Shown here: in pieces, positions 1 to 8,326 of the stretch
Layout of the letters: the number at the start of each line of letters is the position of its first letter
Numbering within the stretch: the stretch's first letter is position 1
Assembly: GCF_000018325.1 (NCBI RefSeq)
Contig: NC_009922.1
Span: 868,001 to 932,000 of the forward strand
Length of the DNA: 64,000 bases
Source of the DNA: Alkaliphilus oremlandii OhILAs
GTDB lineage: Bacteria; Bacillota; Clostridia; Peptostreptococcales; Natronincolaceae
Direction of reading: 5' to 3'
Translations under genes and position numbers: made by a program
Notes under the pieces: model-generated
Databases searched by the model: none
Seen by the model: only the letters and a program-made list of their open reading frames with translations
What the model was told of the DNA's origin: nothing

Positions 1-99
1 GGTGAAGAACAAATTGGTGCTCCATCTCAAAATAAAGAAGATGTTACCGACGCCTATCTTAATTTAATGAATGAAATACTTGAAAGATTTTCAAAGTAG
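1..99 (+). CDS. C-terminal end of a truncated protein, possibly thioredoxin/TlpA-like
   Basis: The frame is open from the first base and ends at TAG 97-99, so only the last 32 residues are visible. The tail is charged and helical (ends LNEILERFSK-like) and carries no motif. Its neighbours are a CD1871A-type CxxC peptide and a polyferredoxin membrane protein; in clostridia that pair commonly follows a TlpA/thioredoxin-family lipoprotein, so that identity is inferred from context only. The 14-base gap to the next gene implies one transcript. Confidence 0.5.
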   Translation, partial: GEEQIGAPSQNKEDVTDAYLNLMNEILERFSK

Positions 100-113
100 G
101 AAAGAGGTTATAT

Positions 114-257
114 ATGTTAAATTTCAAATCGTATATCAAATACTCCACACTTGTAGTAGCGACTCTATTTGTATTGACAGGAATACTTAGGAAAGAGCAC
201 TTGATAGTATTGGAAAAAGCTATAAACATTTGTCTTGAATGTATAGGATTGGGGTAA
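114..257 (+). CDS. CD1871A-family CxxC motif small membrane protein
   Basis: This 47-residue ORF starts at ATG 114 behind the site AAAGAGG. It has one hydrophobic segment (about residues 11-24) and ends in the C-terminal motif ICLECIGLG, whose CxxC-type pair is the signature of the CD1871A CxxC family. The gene is four bases from the following 4Fe-4S membrane protein, so they are likely co-translated. The family is usually found beside a thioredoxin-like protein and a NapH-like iron-sulfur protein, which suggests thiol or electron transfer at the membrane. The exact reaction is unknown. Confidence 0.75.
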   Translation: MLNFKSYIKYSTLVVATLFVLTGILRKEHLIVLEKAINICLECIGLG

Positions 258-261
258 TCCT

Positions 262-1125
262 ATGAAAAAATTGTGGGAATATGTAAAAAAACGTCCATTG
301 ATACAAGTGGTTGCTAGCATATTAACAAATTACAACCTACGCGGTTTTGCAACGGGAAGAATTTATAAGGGTAATACTAAGATAGCATGTGTTCCAGGAC
401 TTAACTGCTATTCATGCCCCGGTGCGATTGGATCGTGTCCTATAGGATCATTGCAGGCCGTTGTAGGTGGAAATAGGTATAACTTCTCCTATTACGTGAT
501 GGGCATATTAATTTTATTCGGTGTTTTGTTTGGCAGGTTTATCTGCGGATTCCTATGTCCTTTTGGATTTATACAGGACATACTATATAAGATACAAATA
601 TTTAAGTTGAAAGTACCAAAGAAGATGGATCAACTATTGCGGTGGCTAAAATATGCATTATTACTAATCTTGGTTATTTTACTTCCTATATTTCTAACAG
701 ATGAGTTTGGTACCGCTCCTCCATATTTTTGTCAGTGGATTTGTCCAGCGGGAACATTAGGTGGGGGGTTACCACTGATTTTAAAAAACAAAAGTTTGCG
801 TAGCATGCTTGGTGTTTTGTTTGGATGGAAAGTAACATTGTTGATTCTAATAGTACTTTCTTCGGTATTCATTTATAGACCATTCTGCAAGTATATTTGT
901 CCACTGGGAGCGATTTATTCAATCTTCAATTACTTTAGCTTTTATCAAATGCATATTGATAAACTAAAATGTAATGGGTGTAAAGCTTGTCAGCGTCATT
1001 GCAATATGAATGTAGAAGTTATAAGAAATATAAATAGTCCAGAGTGTATTCGTTGTGGTAAATGTAAGGATGTATGTAAGCAAGGAGCAATTACATCAGG
1101 ATTTAAATTGATATGTAAAGAATAG
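262..1125 (+). CDS. 4Fe-4S binding polyferredoxin membrane protein (NapH/RnfB-like)
   Basis: The 287-residue protein has about four to five membrane segments interleaved with CxxxCP motifs (CGFLCPFG, CQWICPAG, CKYICPLG). It ends with two classical ferredoxin clusters of the CxxCxxCxxxC type near residues 238-275 (CNGCKACQRHC and CIRCGKCKDVC). This layout is typical of NapH/MauN/CcoG-like electron-transfer proteins that pass electrons between membrane quinol or ferredoxin pools and an extracytoplasmic thiol or reductase partner. It is the last gene of the redox cluster; the CxxC peptide lies directly upstream and a strong terminator follows. The partner enzyme lies outside the window, so the physiological acceptor cannot be named. 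Confidence 0.85.
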   Translation: MKKLWEYVKKRPLIQVVASILTNYNLRGFATGRIYKGNTKIACVPGLNCYSCPGAIGSCPIGSLQAVVGGNRYNFSYYVMGILILFGVLFGRFICGFLCPFGFIQDILYKIQIFKLKVPKKMDQLLRWLKYALLLILVILLPIFLTDEFGTAPPYFCQWICPAGTLGGGLPLILKNKSLRSMLGVLFGWKVTLLILIVLSSVFIYRPFCKYICPLGAIYSIFNYFSFYQMHIDKLKCNGCKACQRHCNMNVEVIRNINSPECIRCGKCKDVCKQGAITSGFKLICKE

Positions 1126-1151
1126 TTGTATTATCGATCATTTGATTATTT

Positions 1152-1200
1152 ATTGAAAGTATTGGTATAGGGATATCCAATACTTTCAATATTATTTTTA
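1152..1200 (+). terminator. Rho-independent terminator after the 4Fe-4S gene
   Basis: A perfect 14-bp inverted repeat (ATTGAAAGTATTGG at 1152-1165 and its complement at 1177-1190) with an 11-base loop is followed by an A/T tail ATTATTTTTA. It separates the redox cluster from the eut locus. Confidence 0.85.
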
Positions 1201-1445
1201 GCTACTATTATATAGTTTATTTTAGCCCTATTTACAGATAGAACTCTTGTAATTTCAAAAACAAGTATCTATTTAATCATTTACTCCTCATATTCTTAGA
1301 TCGCAGCCGAGCGTATACTTAGAACTAAAATAAATTCTAAGCGATTAGAATTTGCTTATAAAGGGAATACTTAAGTTGCATTATAAAGCAAAGAATATAG
1401 TACAAACAATGGGTATTGTGCTCTGATAGTGAAATGAGGGAGTCC
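1201..1445 (+). promoter_or_regulatory. Leader region of the eut locus with two stem-loops
   Basis: No gene is seen in this stretch. Two hairpins can be drawn: CTTAGAA 1318-1324 with TTCTAAG 1335-1341, and TTGCTTATAA 1352-1361 with TTATAAAGCAA 1381-1391 (one bulge). Neither has a U tail or the six-base loop typical of EutV/ANTAR target hairpins. No cobalamin-riboswitch B12 box and no clear -35/-10 pair was found by eye. It is probably the 5' leader of the eut transcript; function not shown. Confidence 0.35.
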
Positions 1446-1790
1446 ATGAGTCTATTAGAAAGAAAAATATTTGAATCAGTACCAGGGAAACAAGTGACAT
1501 TGGCACATATTATAGCGAATCCAGATGATCGAATCTTTGAAAAATTAGGATTGAATAATGAAAAGTATCATGCCATTGGTATTTTAACCATAACCCCACC
1601 AGAGGTTGCAATTATCGCTGTAGATATCGCTAAAAAGACTGCACCCATTAAGATTGGATTTGTCGATAGATTCAGTGGATCTGTCTTTATCTTAGGAGAT
1701 GTGTCGGCTGTACAATCTGCTATGGAGCAGGTTGTGATTTCTTTAAGAGAGTTGATGCGGTTTACTGTTCCCAAAATAACAAGAACGTAA
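1446..1790 (+). CDS. eutS: Ethanolamine microcompartment shell protein EutS (copy 1)
   Basis: This 114-residue single-BMC-domain protein has the EutS/PduU signature: N-terminal VPGKQVTLAHIIA strand, central AIGILTITPPE, then VDRFSGSVFILGDVSAV. The family is a circularly permuted hexameric shell tile. ATG 1446 was chosen because GAGGG (1436-1440) lies five bases upstream; an in-frame TTG at 1416 has no ribosome binding site. It opens the eut locus and is followed 16 bases later by eutP. A second EutS paralogue lies at 4077-4421, which is unusual for one locus. Confidence 0.9.
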   Translation: MSLLERKIFESVPGKQVTLAHIIANPDDRIFEKLGLNNEKYHAIGILTITPPEVAIIAVDIAKKTAPIKIGFVDRFSGSVFILGDVSAVQSAMEQVVISLRELMRFTVPKITRT

Positions 1791-1806
1791 TAGGTAGGCG
1801 TAGAAA

Positions 1807-2250
1807 ATGAAAAAAATTATGTTGATTGGATCCGTTGGAAGTGGAAAAACTACCCTTTGTCAAAGGATTCAAGGAGAGAGTATCAAATACAAAAAAACAC
1901 AATCTGTTGAATTTTATTCTCAGATGATCGACACGCCAGGTGAGTTTGTCTTACATAGAAGATTCTATAGTGCCCTGCAGATGATGGCTGCTAGTTCTGA
2001 CGTCATTGGCTTCGTTTGTAGTGTGGTGGAATCGGGACAGACATTTTCGCCCTATTTTGCACAAAATTTTACAAAACAATGTGTCGGAATTATTACAAAA
2101 ATCGATTTAGCACCGAATGAAGAAGCCATCATCAACGCTGAAAAGAGATTAGAATTGGCAGGGGTTAGCAAAATTTTTCGTCTTTCAGCAATGAAAGATG
2201 AGGGCGTAGCGGAACTGATCGATTATCTTTCTAAGGAAAAGGAGGGGTAA
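1807..2250 (+). CDS. eutP: EutP/PduV-family small GTPase-like protein
   Basis: The 147-residue protein has a P-loop near the N-terminus (GSVGSGKTT, residues 8-16), a DTPGEF switch-like motif near 42 and a TKID nucleotide-specificity motif near 98. These mark it as a Ras-like P-loop protein of the EutP/PduV family. Family members associate with microcompartments; roles in positioning, and an acetate kinase activity for some EutP proteins, have been proposed. It lies between eutS and the adenosyltransferase gene, only two bases from the latter. The ribosome binding site is weak (GTAGGCGTAGA), so it may rely on coupling to eutS. Confidence 0.88.
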   Translation: MKKIMLIGSVGSGKTTLCQRIQGESIKYKKTQSVEFYSQMIDTPGEFVLHRRFYSALQMMAASSDVIGFVCSVVESGQTFSPYFAQNFTKQCVGIITKIDLAPNEEAIINAEKRLELAGVSKIFRLSAMKDEGVAELIDYLSKEKEG

Positions 2251-2252
2251 AT

Positions 2253-2834
2253 TTGCAAATTTATACTAGAACGGGTGATAAAGGGTACACTAGGATCATC
2301 GGAGGCACTAAATTAGCAAAAGACAGTGAACGCATAAAAGCATATGGCACCATTGATGAACTCAATAGTTTCGTAGGATATGCAATCACATTGATAAAGA
2401 ATAATGATGCCTTGAAAAAAGAATTAATACAAATTCAGCAGTATTTATTTGATTGTGGCAACGATTTAGCAATGCCAAGAGGAAAAGGAACGTATCGGGT
2501 CACACCGGATTTGACAGAATGGATTGAAGGATGTATCGATGCTCATGTAGCAATTCCTCGGGAAGTAGAATCTTTTATTTTGCCAGGCGGTTCACCAGCA
2601 GCAAGTATTTTGCATATTTGCAGAACTGTTGCTAGGAGAGCAGAAAGAGAGATTGTAACCTTCCAATGGACCAATGATATGAATGAAGAAGTATTGATTT
2701 TTATCAATCGCTTGTCGGATTATTTTTTTTCAGTGGCACGGGTTGCAAATGCAAATGAAGGCATAGAAGATGTGCTCTATGAAAGAAGCGGCAAGGTATT
2801 TCACATGGAGCTTAAAAAAGAACATTTACAATAA
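2253..2834 (+). CDS. pduO: PduO-type ATP:cob(I)alamin adenosyltransferase
   Basis: The 193-residue protein starts with the PduO/ATR signature IYTRTGDKGYT (ATP-binding N-terminal loop), then YGTIDELNSFVG and the helical bundle with ARRAEREIV near residue 130 and NRLSDYFF near 150. It attaches the 5'-deoxyadenosyl group to cob(I)alamin, supplying the coenzyme for ethanolamine ammonia-lyase. The start is TTG 2253, chosen because GGAGGGG at 2241-2247 is ideally spaced and no ATG fits. An eutT-like gene also occurs at 11692, so the locus carries two candidate adenosyltransferases; this one keeps the conserved residues and is the more likely active enzyme. Confidence 0.9.
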   Translation: MQIYTRTGDKGYTRIIGGTKLAKDSERIKAYGTIDELNSFVGYAITLIKNNDALKKELIQIQQYLFDCGNDLAMPRGKGTYRVTPDLTEWIEGCIDAHVAIPREVESFILPGGSPAASILHICRTVARRAEREIVTFQWTNDMNEEVLIFINRLSDYFFSVARVANANEGIEDVLYERSGKVFHMELKKEHLQ

Positions 2835-2859
2835 CAAAAAATATATTTTTTAATAGGTA

Positions 2860-2898
2860 CTGACAAGTCGTTCTATTTTTTTATAAATTTTTTGTCAG
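2860..2898 (+). promoter_or_regulatory. Inverted repeat ahead of eutG
   Basis: CTGACAA (2860-2866) and TTGTCAG (2892-2898) can pair around a 25-base U-rich loop, ending just before the eutG ribosome binding site AAGGAG (2900-2905). An A/T palindrome lies at about 2837-2852. It may be a weak attenuator or an operator. No experimental basis. Confidence 0.3.
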
Positions 2899-2912
2899 AA
2901 AGGAGTAGTGCT

Positions 2913-4052
2913 ATGCAGAAAATAAGATTTGGGACAGCCTTATATATTGGTGAAGATAGTCTAAAAAGATTATCCGATTTTAAGAACGAAAAGATCTTCA
3001 TCGTAACGGATTCTTTTATCGCTTCATCAGCGTTATTACCACAGATTAGAAGTTATATGGATCCCAGCACAGAAATCTTGGTGTTTTCTGAAGTTATCCC
3101 AGACCCACCAATTGATAATATTGTTGCTGGATTGGAATATAGTAAGGATTTTTCGGCGACAATTCTACTAGCAATCGGCGGTGGTTCTGCCATCGATGCA
3201 GCAAAAGCTATGCTTTATTTCGGAAAATTGACAGGTCGATTCAGTGGAATACGATTTATTACAATTCCTACAACGAGCGGAACCGGTTCAGAGGTTACGG
3301 ATTTTTCCATCATCACTGATGATGAAAAGGGCACGAAATATCCATTGATTACAGAGGAAATATTGCCAAATGAGGCGATTTTAGATGCTGGTCTCATTGC
3401 AGGCTTACCACCAAAGCAAACAGCCGATACGGGCATGGATGTTCTAACCCACGCCATAGAAGCTTATGTTTCCACCAATGCCAATGATATCTCCGATGCC
3501 TTAAGCGAAAAGGCAATACGCTATGTATTCACTTATTTAGAGAGAGCTTATAAAAATGGTGGGGATAAAGAAGCCCGTGAAAAAATGCATATGGCATCAA
3601 CAATGGCTGGTATGGCATTTAATATAACCTCATTAGGGATCAATCATGGCATAGCCCATGCAGCAGGAGCACGTTGGCACATACCTCACGGAAGAATCAA
3701 TAGCATTTTATTGCCCCACGTTATCCGTCACAATGCAGGAATGGTGGAAGGAAATTATGGCAAGAACAGGACCCTTGCTGCAGGTCGATATGCAGAAATC
3801 GCTAAATTCTTGGAATTGAACGCTGGTAATGTACAAGCAGGTGTACGAAGTTTAGTCAACGCAATTCTTGCACTCCAAAAGAAGCTTTCTATGCCAAAAA
3901 GTCTTTCTGAATGGGGGATCACCAAGGAACAATTTGAATCTGATAAAAATAGAGTAGCGGAAGCTGCCCTTGCAGATCGTTGTACAGAAACAAATCCTGT
4001 TACTCTAACGAAGGAAGATGTGATTCATATTCTAAGGAAATCATTTATATAA
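2913..4052 (+). CDS. eutG: Iron-containing alcohol dehydrogenase EutG/PduQ type
   Basis: The 379-residue protein is a group III (iron-dependent) alcohol dehydrogenase. It shows AIGGGSAIDAAKAM (NAD binding), IPTTSGTGSEVTDF, and the metal-ligand region DVLTHAIEAYVS plus GINHGIAHAAGARWHIPHGRINSILLPHV. It reduces the acetaldehyde made by ethanolamine ammonia-lyase to ethanol and recycles NADH within the compartment; length and order resemble EutG and PduQ. ATG 2913 is preferred over in-frame TTG 2892 because AAGGAG lies seven bases before it. It is flanked by two eutS paralogues. Confidence 0.9.
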   Translation: MQKIRFGTALYIGEDSLKRLSDFKNEKIFIVTDSFIASSALLPQIRSYMDPSTEILVFSEVIPDPPIDNIVAGLEYSKDFSATILLAIGGGSAIDAAKAMLYFGKLTGRFSGIRFITIPTTSGTGSEVTDFSIITDDEKGTKYPLITEEILPNEAILDAGLIAGLPPKQTADTGMDVLTHAIEAYVSTNANDISDALSEKAIRYVFTYLERAYKNGGDKEAREKMHMASTMAGMAFNITSLGINHGIAHAAGARWHIPHGRINSILLPHVIRHNAGMVEGNYGKNRTLAAGRYAEIAKFLELNAGNVQAGVRSLVNAILALQKKLSMPKSLSEWGITKEQFESDKNRVAEAALADRCTETNPVTLTKEDVIHILRKSFI

Positions 4053-4076
4053 ACTAAGAATAAATGAGGTGATGAC

Positions 4077-4421
4077 TTGGAGAAAAATGAGAGGGTGATA
4101 CAGGAATATGTTCCTGGAAAACAAATCACCGTAGCCCATGTGATTGCAAAGGCTGATTCCGAATTGTACCAAAAAATGGGTATCGTACAATCTGGAAATG
4201 AGGCTGTGGGGATTTTAACCATAACACCCAGCGAAGCCTCCATTATCGCGGTGGATATTGCAACAAAGGCTGCTGAAATAGAAATTGGTTTTGTCGATCG
4301 ATTTTCAGGCGCTGTGGTAATCATCGGAGATGTTTCCTCTGTGAAGATTGCTTTGGAAAATATTTTAGACACCATGGCAAGTCTTTTAGACTTTACGGTG
4401 GTGCCCTTATCTAGCACTTAA
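4077..4421 (+). CDS. eutS: Ethanolamine microcompartment shell protein EutS (copy 2)
   Basis: The 114-residue BMC-domain protein is clearly paralogous to the product of 1446-1790: shared blocks are VPGKQITVAHVIA, GILTITPSE, AVDIATKAAEIEIGFVDRFSG and GDVSSV. The start codon is TTG 4077, the only in-frame start near GAGGTGA at 4066-4072; an ATG at 4072 is in another frame. It follows eutG by 24 bases. Two EutS tiles might form mixed hexamers or serve different shell edges; that is inference. Confidence 0.9.
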   Translation: MEKNERVIQEYVPGKQITVAHVIAKADSELYQKMGIVQSGNEAVGILTITPSEASIIAVDIATKAAEIEIGFVDRFSGAVVIIGDVSSVKIALENILDTMASLLDFTVVPLSST

Positions 4422-4480
4422 AGTACATTTAAAATTGAATACAGAGCTATGACATCAAAAGTCGTAGATCCAATCAAGGG

Positions 4481-4531
4481 CGCTTAATAAGGGGACAATT
4501 ATGGACCTATTATTCAGCGTTTATTTTTTTA
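4481..4531 (+). terminator. Hairpin terminator or attenuator upstream of eutA
   Basis: CGCTTAATAA (4481-4490) pairs with TTATTCAGCG (4510-4519) with one mismatch and is followed by TTTATTTTTTTA. A second hairpin, CTATGAC/GTCGTAG with a 7-base loop, lies just upstream at 4447-4467. Placement in front of eutA mirrors the regulated terminators of other Firmicute eut loci, where EutV antiterminates. The upstream loop is not a canonical six-base ANTAR loop. Confidence 0.65.
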
Positions 4532-4570
4532 GGTTTAAAGTAATTAACATATTGAAAAGGAGTGGATCAG

Positions 4571-6001
4571 ATGGCGGAAACCTTACTAAGTGTCGGTATT
4601 GATATTGGCACATCAACGACACAATTAATTTTATCAGAACTTTCCATTGAAAATATGGCATCCGTTTTTACGATTCCAAGAATTTCCATTACGGATAAAA
4701 AAGTAATTTTTAAAAGCGATATTATCTTTACCCCTATATTAGAAAACAATCTGATCGATTCTGATGGGATAAAGGAATTTGTAGAGGAGCAATATAAAAA
4801 AGCAGGGATTACAAAATCCGCCATTCAGACGGGGGCCGTTATTATCACTGGGGAAACCGTTCGAAAAGAAAATGCCCGATCCGTTGCGAATGCTCTAAGT
4901 GGCTTTGCGGGAGATTTTGTTGTGGCAACGGCAGGACCCGATTTAGAGAGTATCATCGCAGGGAAAGGAGCAGGAACCTATTCTTATTCTAAAAATCATC
5001 ATACGACGGCAGTGAATCTTGATATTGGTGGAGGAACCACCAACCTCGTCGTATTCAACGATGGAGACATTGAGGATACAGCCTGCTTCGATATTGGGGG
5101 GCGATTAATCAAGGTAGATTCCAGTGGTATCATTCGTTATATTTCTCCAAAGGTAGAGAAAATCATCAGAAAAGAAGCTTTAGACCTTCGTCTCAATGAA
5201 AAAGTCGATCTGAAAGAGCTGGATAAACTTTTAGATATATTTGTCCAGGTACTGGAAAACAGTGTTCGAATAGGTAAAAGGAGTCCTTATTTTGAACTGT
5301 TGATCACCAACAAACAATTGACTACAAAACTTCAAATAAAGTGTATTTCATTTTCAGGTGGCGTAGCAGATGGGATCACGAAAGAGGGGGTACAAAATCC
5401 TTTTGAATATGGCGATATCGGACTGTTGTTAGGTAAGAAAATAAGGGAATCCTCTCTAATGACAGCTCTGAATGTGATTCCAACAGTAGAGACCATCCGA
5501 GCCACTGTAGTTGGAGCAGGGTCCCATACCACCGACGTTTCAGGGAGCACCATCACCTATAAAAAAGAAATCCTGCCACTTCAGAATATCCCCATCCTGC
5601 AGCTATCAAAAGATGATGAAGATGCGAATAATTGTGGGAATTTAGGGAACATTATTCAAGAAAAAGTAAAATGGTTTATGGTAGATGGAGAAGTCCAAAC
5701 GGTTGGCTTAGGGATAGAGGGTGTCCATAACCCTTCCTTCCAGTTGATTCAGAATTTAGCAAGGGAAATCATAGAAGGTTTAGATCTATTGATTCAGAAA
5801 AAATTGCCATTGGTGATTATCGTCAAAGAGGATATGGCAAAGGCACTGGGTCATAGCCTGTATGCACATCTTCCTGAGAATTATCCATTTGTATGTATCG
5901 ATAGTGTTTATGTACGAAATGGAGACTACATTGATATTGGAAAACCGATCGCAGAAGGCTCTGTTTTACCAGTTGTCGTAAAAACATTAGTATTTAATTA
6001 A
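4571..6001 (+). CDS. eutA: Ethanolamine ammonia-lyase reactivating factor EutA
   Basis: The 476-residue protein begins with an actin-like ATPase phosphate-1 motif (SVGIDIGTSTTQL) and has a second nucleotide-binding block LDIGGGTTNLVVF near residue 155. EutA removes damaged cobalamin from the EutBC lyase in an ATP-dependent reaction. ATG 4571 is chosen because AAAGGAG at 4556-4562 is eight bases upstream, rather than GTG 4562, which overlaps that site. It is 20 bases from eutB, forming the core eutABC block behind the upstream terminator. Confidence 0.92.
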   Translation: MAETLLSVGIDIGTSTTQLILSELSIENMASVFTIPRISITDKKVIFKSDIIFTPILENNLIDSDGIKEFVEEQYKKAGITKSAIQTGAVIITGETVRKENARSVANALSGFAGDFVVATAGPDLESIIAGKGAGTYSYSKNHHTTAVNLDIGGGTTNLVVFNDGDIEDTACFDIGGRLIKVDSSGIIRYISPKVEKIIRKEALDLRLNEKVDLKELDKLLDIFVQVLENSVRIGKRSPYFELLITNKQLTTKLQIKCISFSGGVADGITKEGVQNPFEYGDIGLLLGKKIRESSLMTALNVIPTVETIRATVVGAGSHTTDVSGSTITYKKEILPLQNIPILQLSKDDEDANNCGNLGNIIQEKVKWFMVDGEVQTVGLGIEGVHNPSFQLIQNLAREIIEGLDLLIQKKLPLVIIVKEDMAKALGHSLYAHLPENYPFVCIDSVYVRNGDYIDIGKPIAEGSVLPVVVKTLVFN

Positions 6002-6021
6002 AGATAGAAGGAGGATGTACA

Positions 6022-7389
6022 ATGATTTTAAAAACAAAGCTTTTTGGAAAAACCTATCAATTTTCATCTGTAATGGAAGTTATGGGGAAGGCCAATGAAG
6101 AAAAATCTGGAGATAATTTAGCTGGCGTTGCAGCAGAGAGCGCTGAAGAAAGAGTTGCAGCTAAAGTTGTCCTATCTCAGCTAAAGCTTTCCGATTTATT
6201 TAACAATCCTGCAGTGCCTTATGAAAAAGATGAAGTGACACGGATCATTATTGATCATGTAAATCTCAAGACCTATGAAAGGATCAAAAATTGGACCGTA
6301 GCCGAACTAAGAGAATGGATCCTAAACAGCAATACGACAAACTATGATATCCATCGTATATCCAATGGTCTAACTGCGGAAATGGTGGCAGCAGTTGCCA
6401 AAATTATGTCGAATTTAGATTTAATCGTAGGCGCACAAAAAATCGTTGTAACGAAGACTGCCAATACGACAATTGGTGTTCCTGGAACATTTTCAACACG
6501 GCTTCAGCCGAACCATACCACCGATAATGTAGATGGTATTATGGCTACCGTTATGGAAGGCCTATCCATGGGTGCTGGAGACGCAGTTATCGGTTTGAAT
6601 CCAGTAGATGATACCACAGAAAGCGTAAAACGTATTCTACATAAATTTAATGATTTTATTAATAAATGGGAAATTCCTACCCAACACGTTGTTTTAGCTC
6701 ATGTGGCCACTCAGATGGAGGCAATGGAACAGGGAGCACCAACAGGCTTGGTATTCCAATCCATTGCAGGGTCTGAAAAAGGTAATGCAGCTTTTGGAAT
6801 TTCTGCAAAGATGCTTTCAGAAGCAAAGGATATGGCTTTGAAGCTAGGTACCGCAGTAGGGCCAAATGTGATGTACTTTGAAACAGGTCAAGGTTCTGAG
6901 CTTTCTTCCGATGCACACAATGGCGTAGACCAATTGACTATGGAAGCAAGATGTTATGGATTTGCAAAGCATTTCGATCCATTCCTTGTGAATACCGTTG
7001 TTGGATTTATTGGACCAGAGTATCTGTACGACTCTAAGCAAGTTATTCGTGCAGGTCTAGAAGATCACTTTATGGGTAAGCTAACAGGTATTTCTATGGG
7101 TTGCGATGTTTGCTACACGAACCACATGAAGGCAGACCAAAATGACGCTGAAAATTTAACAGTTTTACTTGCAACAGCAGGTGTAAACTTCATTATGGGG
7201 ATTCCAAATGGTGATGATATCATGTTAAATTATCAAACCACAGGGTTCCATGAAGGCGCATCCATTCGTCAATTATTGAATAAACGAACAATTAAAGAAT
7301 TTGACCAATGGTTAGAAAAAATGGGATTCAGTGAAAATGGACGTTTAACTTCCAAAGCTGGCGATGCATCTGTATTCTTGAAGGGTTAA
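6022..7389 (+). CDS. eutB: Ethanolamine ammonia-lyase large subunit EutB
   Basis: The 455-residue protein is the adenosylcobalamin-dependent TIM-barrel subunit that converts ethanolamine to acetaldehyde and ammonia with EutC. Recognisable family blocks include NTTIGVPGTFSTRLQPNHTTD, GLSMGAGDAVIGLNPVDD, YFETGQGSELSS and GCDVCYTNHMKADQND. Length matches the family. A strong GGAGG site sits before ATG 6022, and eutC follows after 25 bases. Codon use and motifs look intact, so the enzyme is expected to be functional. Confidence 0.96.
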   Translation: MILKTKLFGKTYQFSSVMEVMGKANEEKSGDNLAGVAAESAEERVAAKVVLSQLKLSDLFNNPAVPYEKDEVTRIIIDHVNLKTYERIKNWTVAELREWILNSNTTNYDIHRISNGLTAEMVAAVAKIMSNLDLIVGAQKIVVTKTANTTIGVPGTFSTRLQPNHTTDNVDGIMATVMEGLSMGAGDAVIGLNPVDDTTESVKRILHKFNDFINKWEIPTQHVVLAHVATQMEAMEQGAPTGLVFQSIAGSEKGNAAFGISAKMLSEAKDMALKLGTAVGPNVMYFETGQGSELSSDAHNGVDQLTMEARCYGFAKHFDPFLVNTVVGFIGPEYLYDSKQVIRAGLEDHFMGKLTGISMGCDVCYTNHMKADQNDAENLTVLLATAGVNFIMGIPNGDDIMLNYQTTGFHEGASIRQLLNKRTIKEFDQWLEKMGFSENGRLTSKAGDASVFLKG

Positions 7390-7414
7390 ATATTTCTAAG
7401 AGGAGGGATAACGA

Positions 7415-8326
7415 ATGGACGAATTAAATTTAAAAGAAATGATCAAATCGATTTTAAATGAAATGGTGGGTGAAGCACCACCAGCCGTTATAAATAGTAA
7501 TTCAACCGCAGAAAGATCTGTGGGCACAATGCAAACTACCAAACCTCAGGGTGTTGAAGAAAGGTTCATACCAGATATTACAGCAGTAGATATTCGGAAG
7601 CAATTTTTAGTACCCAATGCAGCCGATAAAGAAGGGTATCTGAAAATGAAATCCTATACACCGGCTCGCTTAGGCTTATGGAGAGCTGGCCCAAGATATA
7701 TGACAGAACCTAGTCTCAGGTTCCGTGCTGACCACGCGGCTGCTCAAGATGCTGTATTCTCTTACGTTGATGAGGATTTAGTGAAAGAGCTGGGATTTGT
7801 AGAGGTGGTTACAGAATGCAAGGATAAAGACGAATATCTTACACGGCCAGATTTAGGTCGTAAGTTTTCAAATGAAGCGATCAACACGATTAAAAAGGTC
7901 GTGAAGCCCAATCAAAAGGTGCAGGTCATCGTTGGTGATGGGTTAAGTTCAGCAGCTATAGAGGCAAACATCAAGGATGTTCTACCTTCCTTACGACAGG
8001 GTCTGAAGATGTTTGGATTGGACTTTGGAGAAGTTGTTTTTATCAAACATTGTCGTGTACCAGCTATGGATCCAATCGGTGAGGCAACGGGAGCAGAGGT
8101 TGTCTGTCTTTTAATCGGAGAAAGACCGGGGCTTGTTACAGCAGAATCTATGAGTGCCTACATCGCTTATAAACCAACCATTGGTATGCCAGAGGCTAGA
8201 AGGACAGTCGTTTCCAATATCCACAGACAAGGAACGCCAGCAGTAGAGGCGGGTGCATATATTGCCGAAATTATCAAGCGAATGCTGGATAATAAGGCGT
8301 CTGGGCTGGATTTAAAAGAAAAATAA
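7415..8326 (+). CDS. eutC: Ethanolamine ammonia-lyase small subunit EutC
   Basis: The 303-residue protein is the cobalamin-binding light chain of the lyase: TPARLGLWRAGPRYMTEPSLRFRADHAAAQDAV, then GDGLSSAAIEAN and GERPGLVTAESMSAY. The first ~20 residues (NLKEMIKSILNEMVG) form an amphipathic helix joined by a low-complexity linker to the body, the usual form of a microcompartment encapsulation peptide. It directly follows eutB. The stop TAA 8324-8326 lies at the edge of the tandem structured repeat. Confidence 0.95.
   Translation: MDELNLKEMIKSILNEMVGEAPPAVINSNSTAERSVGTMQTTKPQGVEERFIPDITAVDIRKQFLVPNAADKEGYLKMKSYTPARLGLWRAGPRYMTEPSLRFRADHAAAQDAVFSYVDEDLVKELGFVEVVTECKDKDEYLTRPDLGRKFSNEAINTIKKVVKPNQKVQVIVGDGLSSAAIEANIKDVLPSLRQGLKMFGLDFGEVVFIKHCRVPAMDPIGEATGAEVVCLLIGERPGLVTAESMSAYIAYKPTIGMPEARRTVVSNIHRQGTPAVEAGAYIAEIIKRMLDNKASGLDLKEK

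Noticed and set aside
1416..1445. TTG start for eutS giving ten extra residues
   Set aside because: No ribosome binding site; ATG 1446 has GAGGG at suitable spacing.
1201..1445. Cobalamin riboswitch or ANTAR-type tandem hairpins in the eut leader
   Set aside because: No B12 box and no hexanucleotide loops; the hairpins drawn are not family-like.
2860..2898. Strong terminator ahead of eutG
   Set aside because: The stem is only 7 bp around a 25-base loop and the T runs lie inside the loop; kept only as a weak regulatory candidate.
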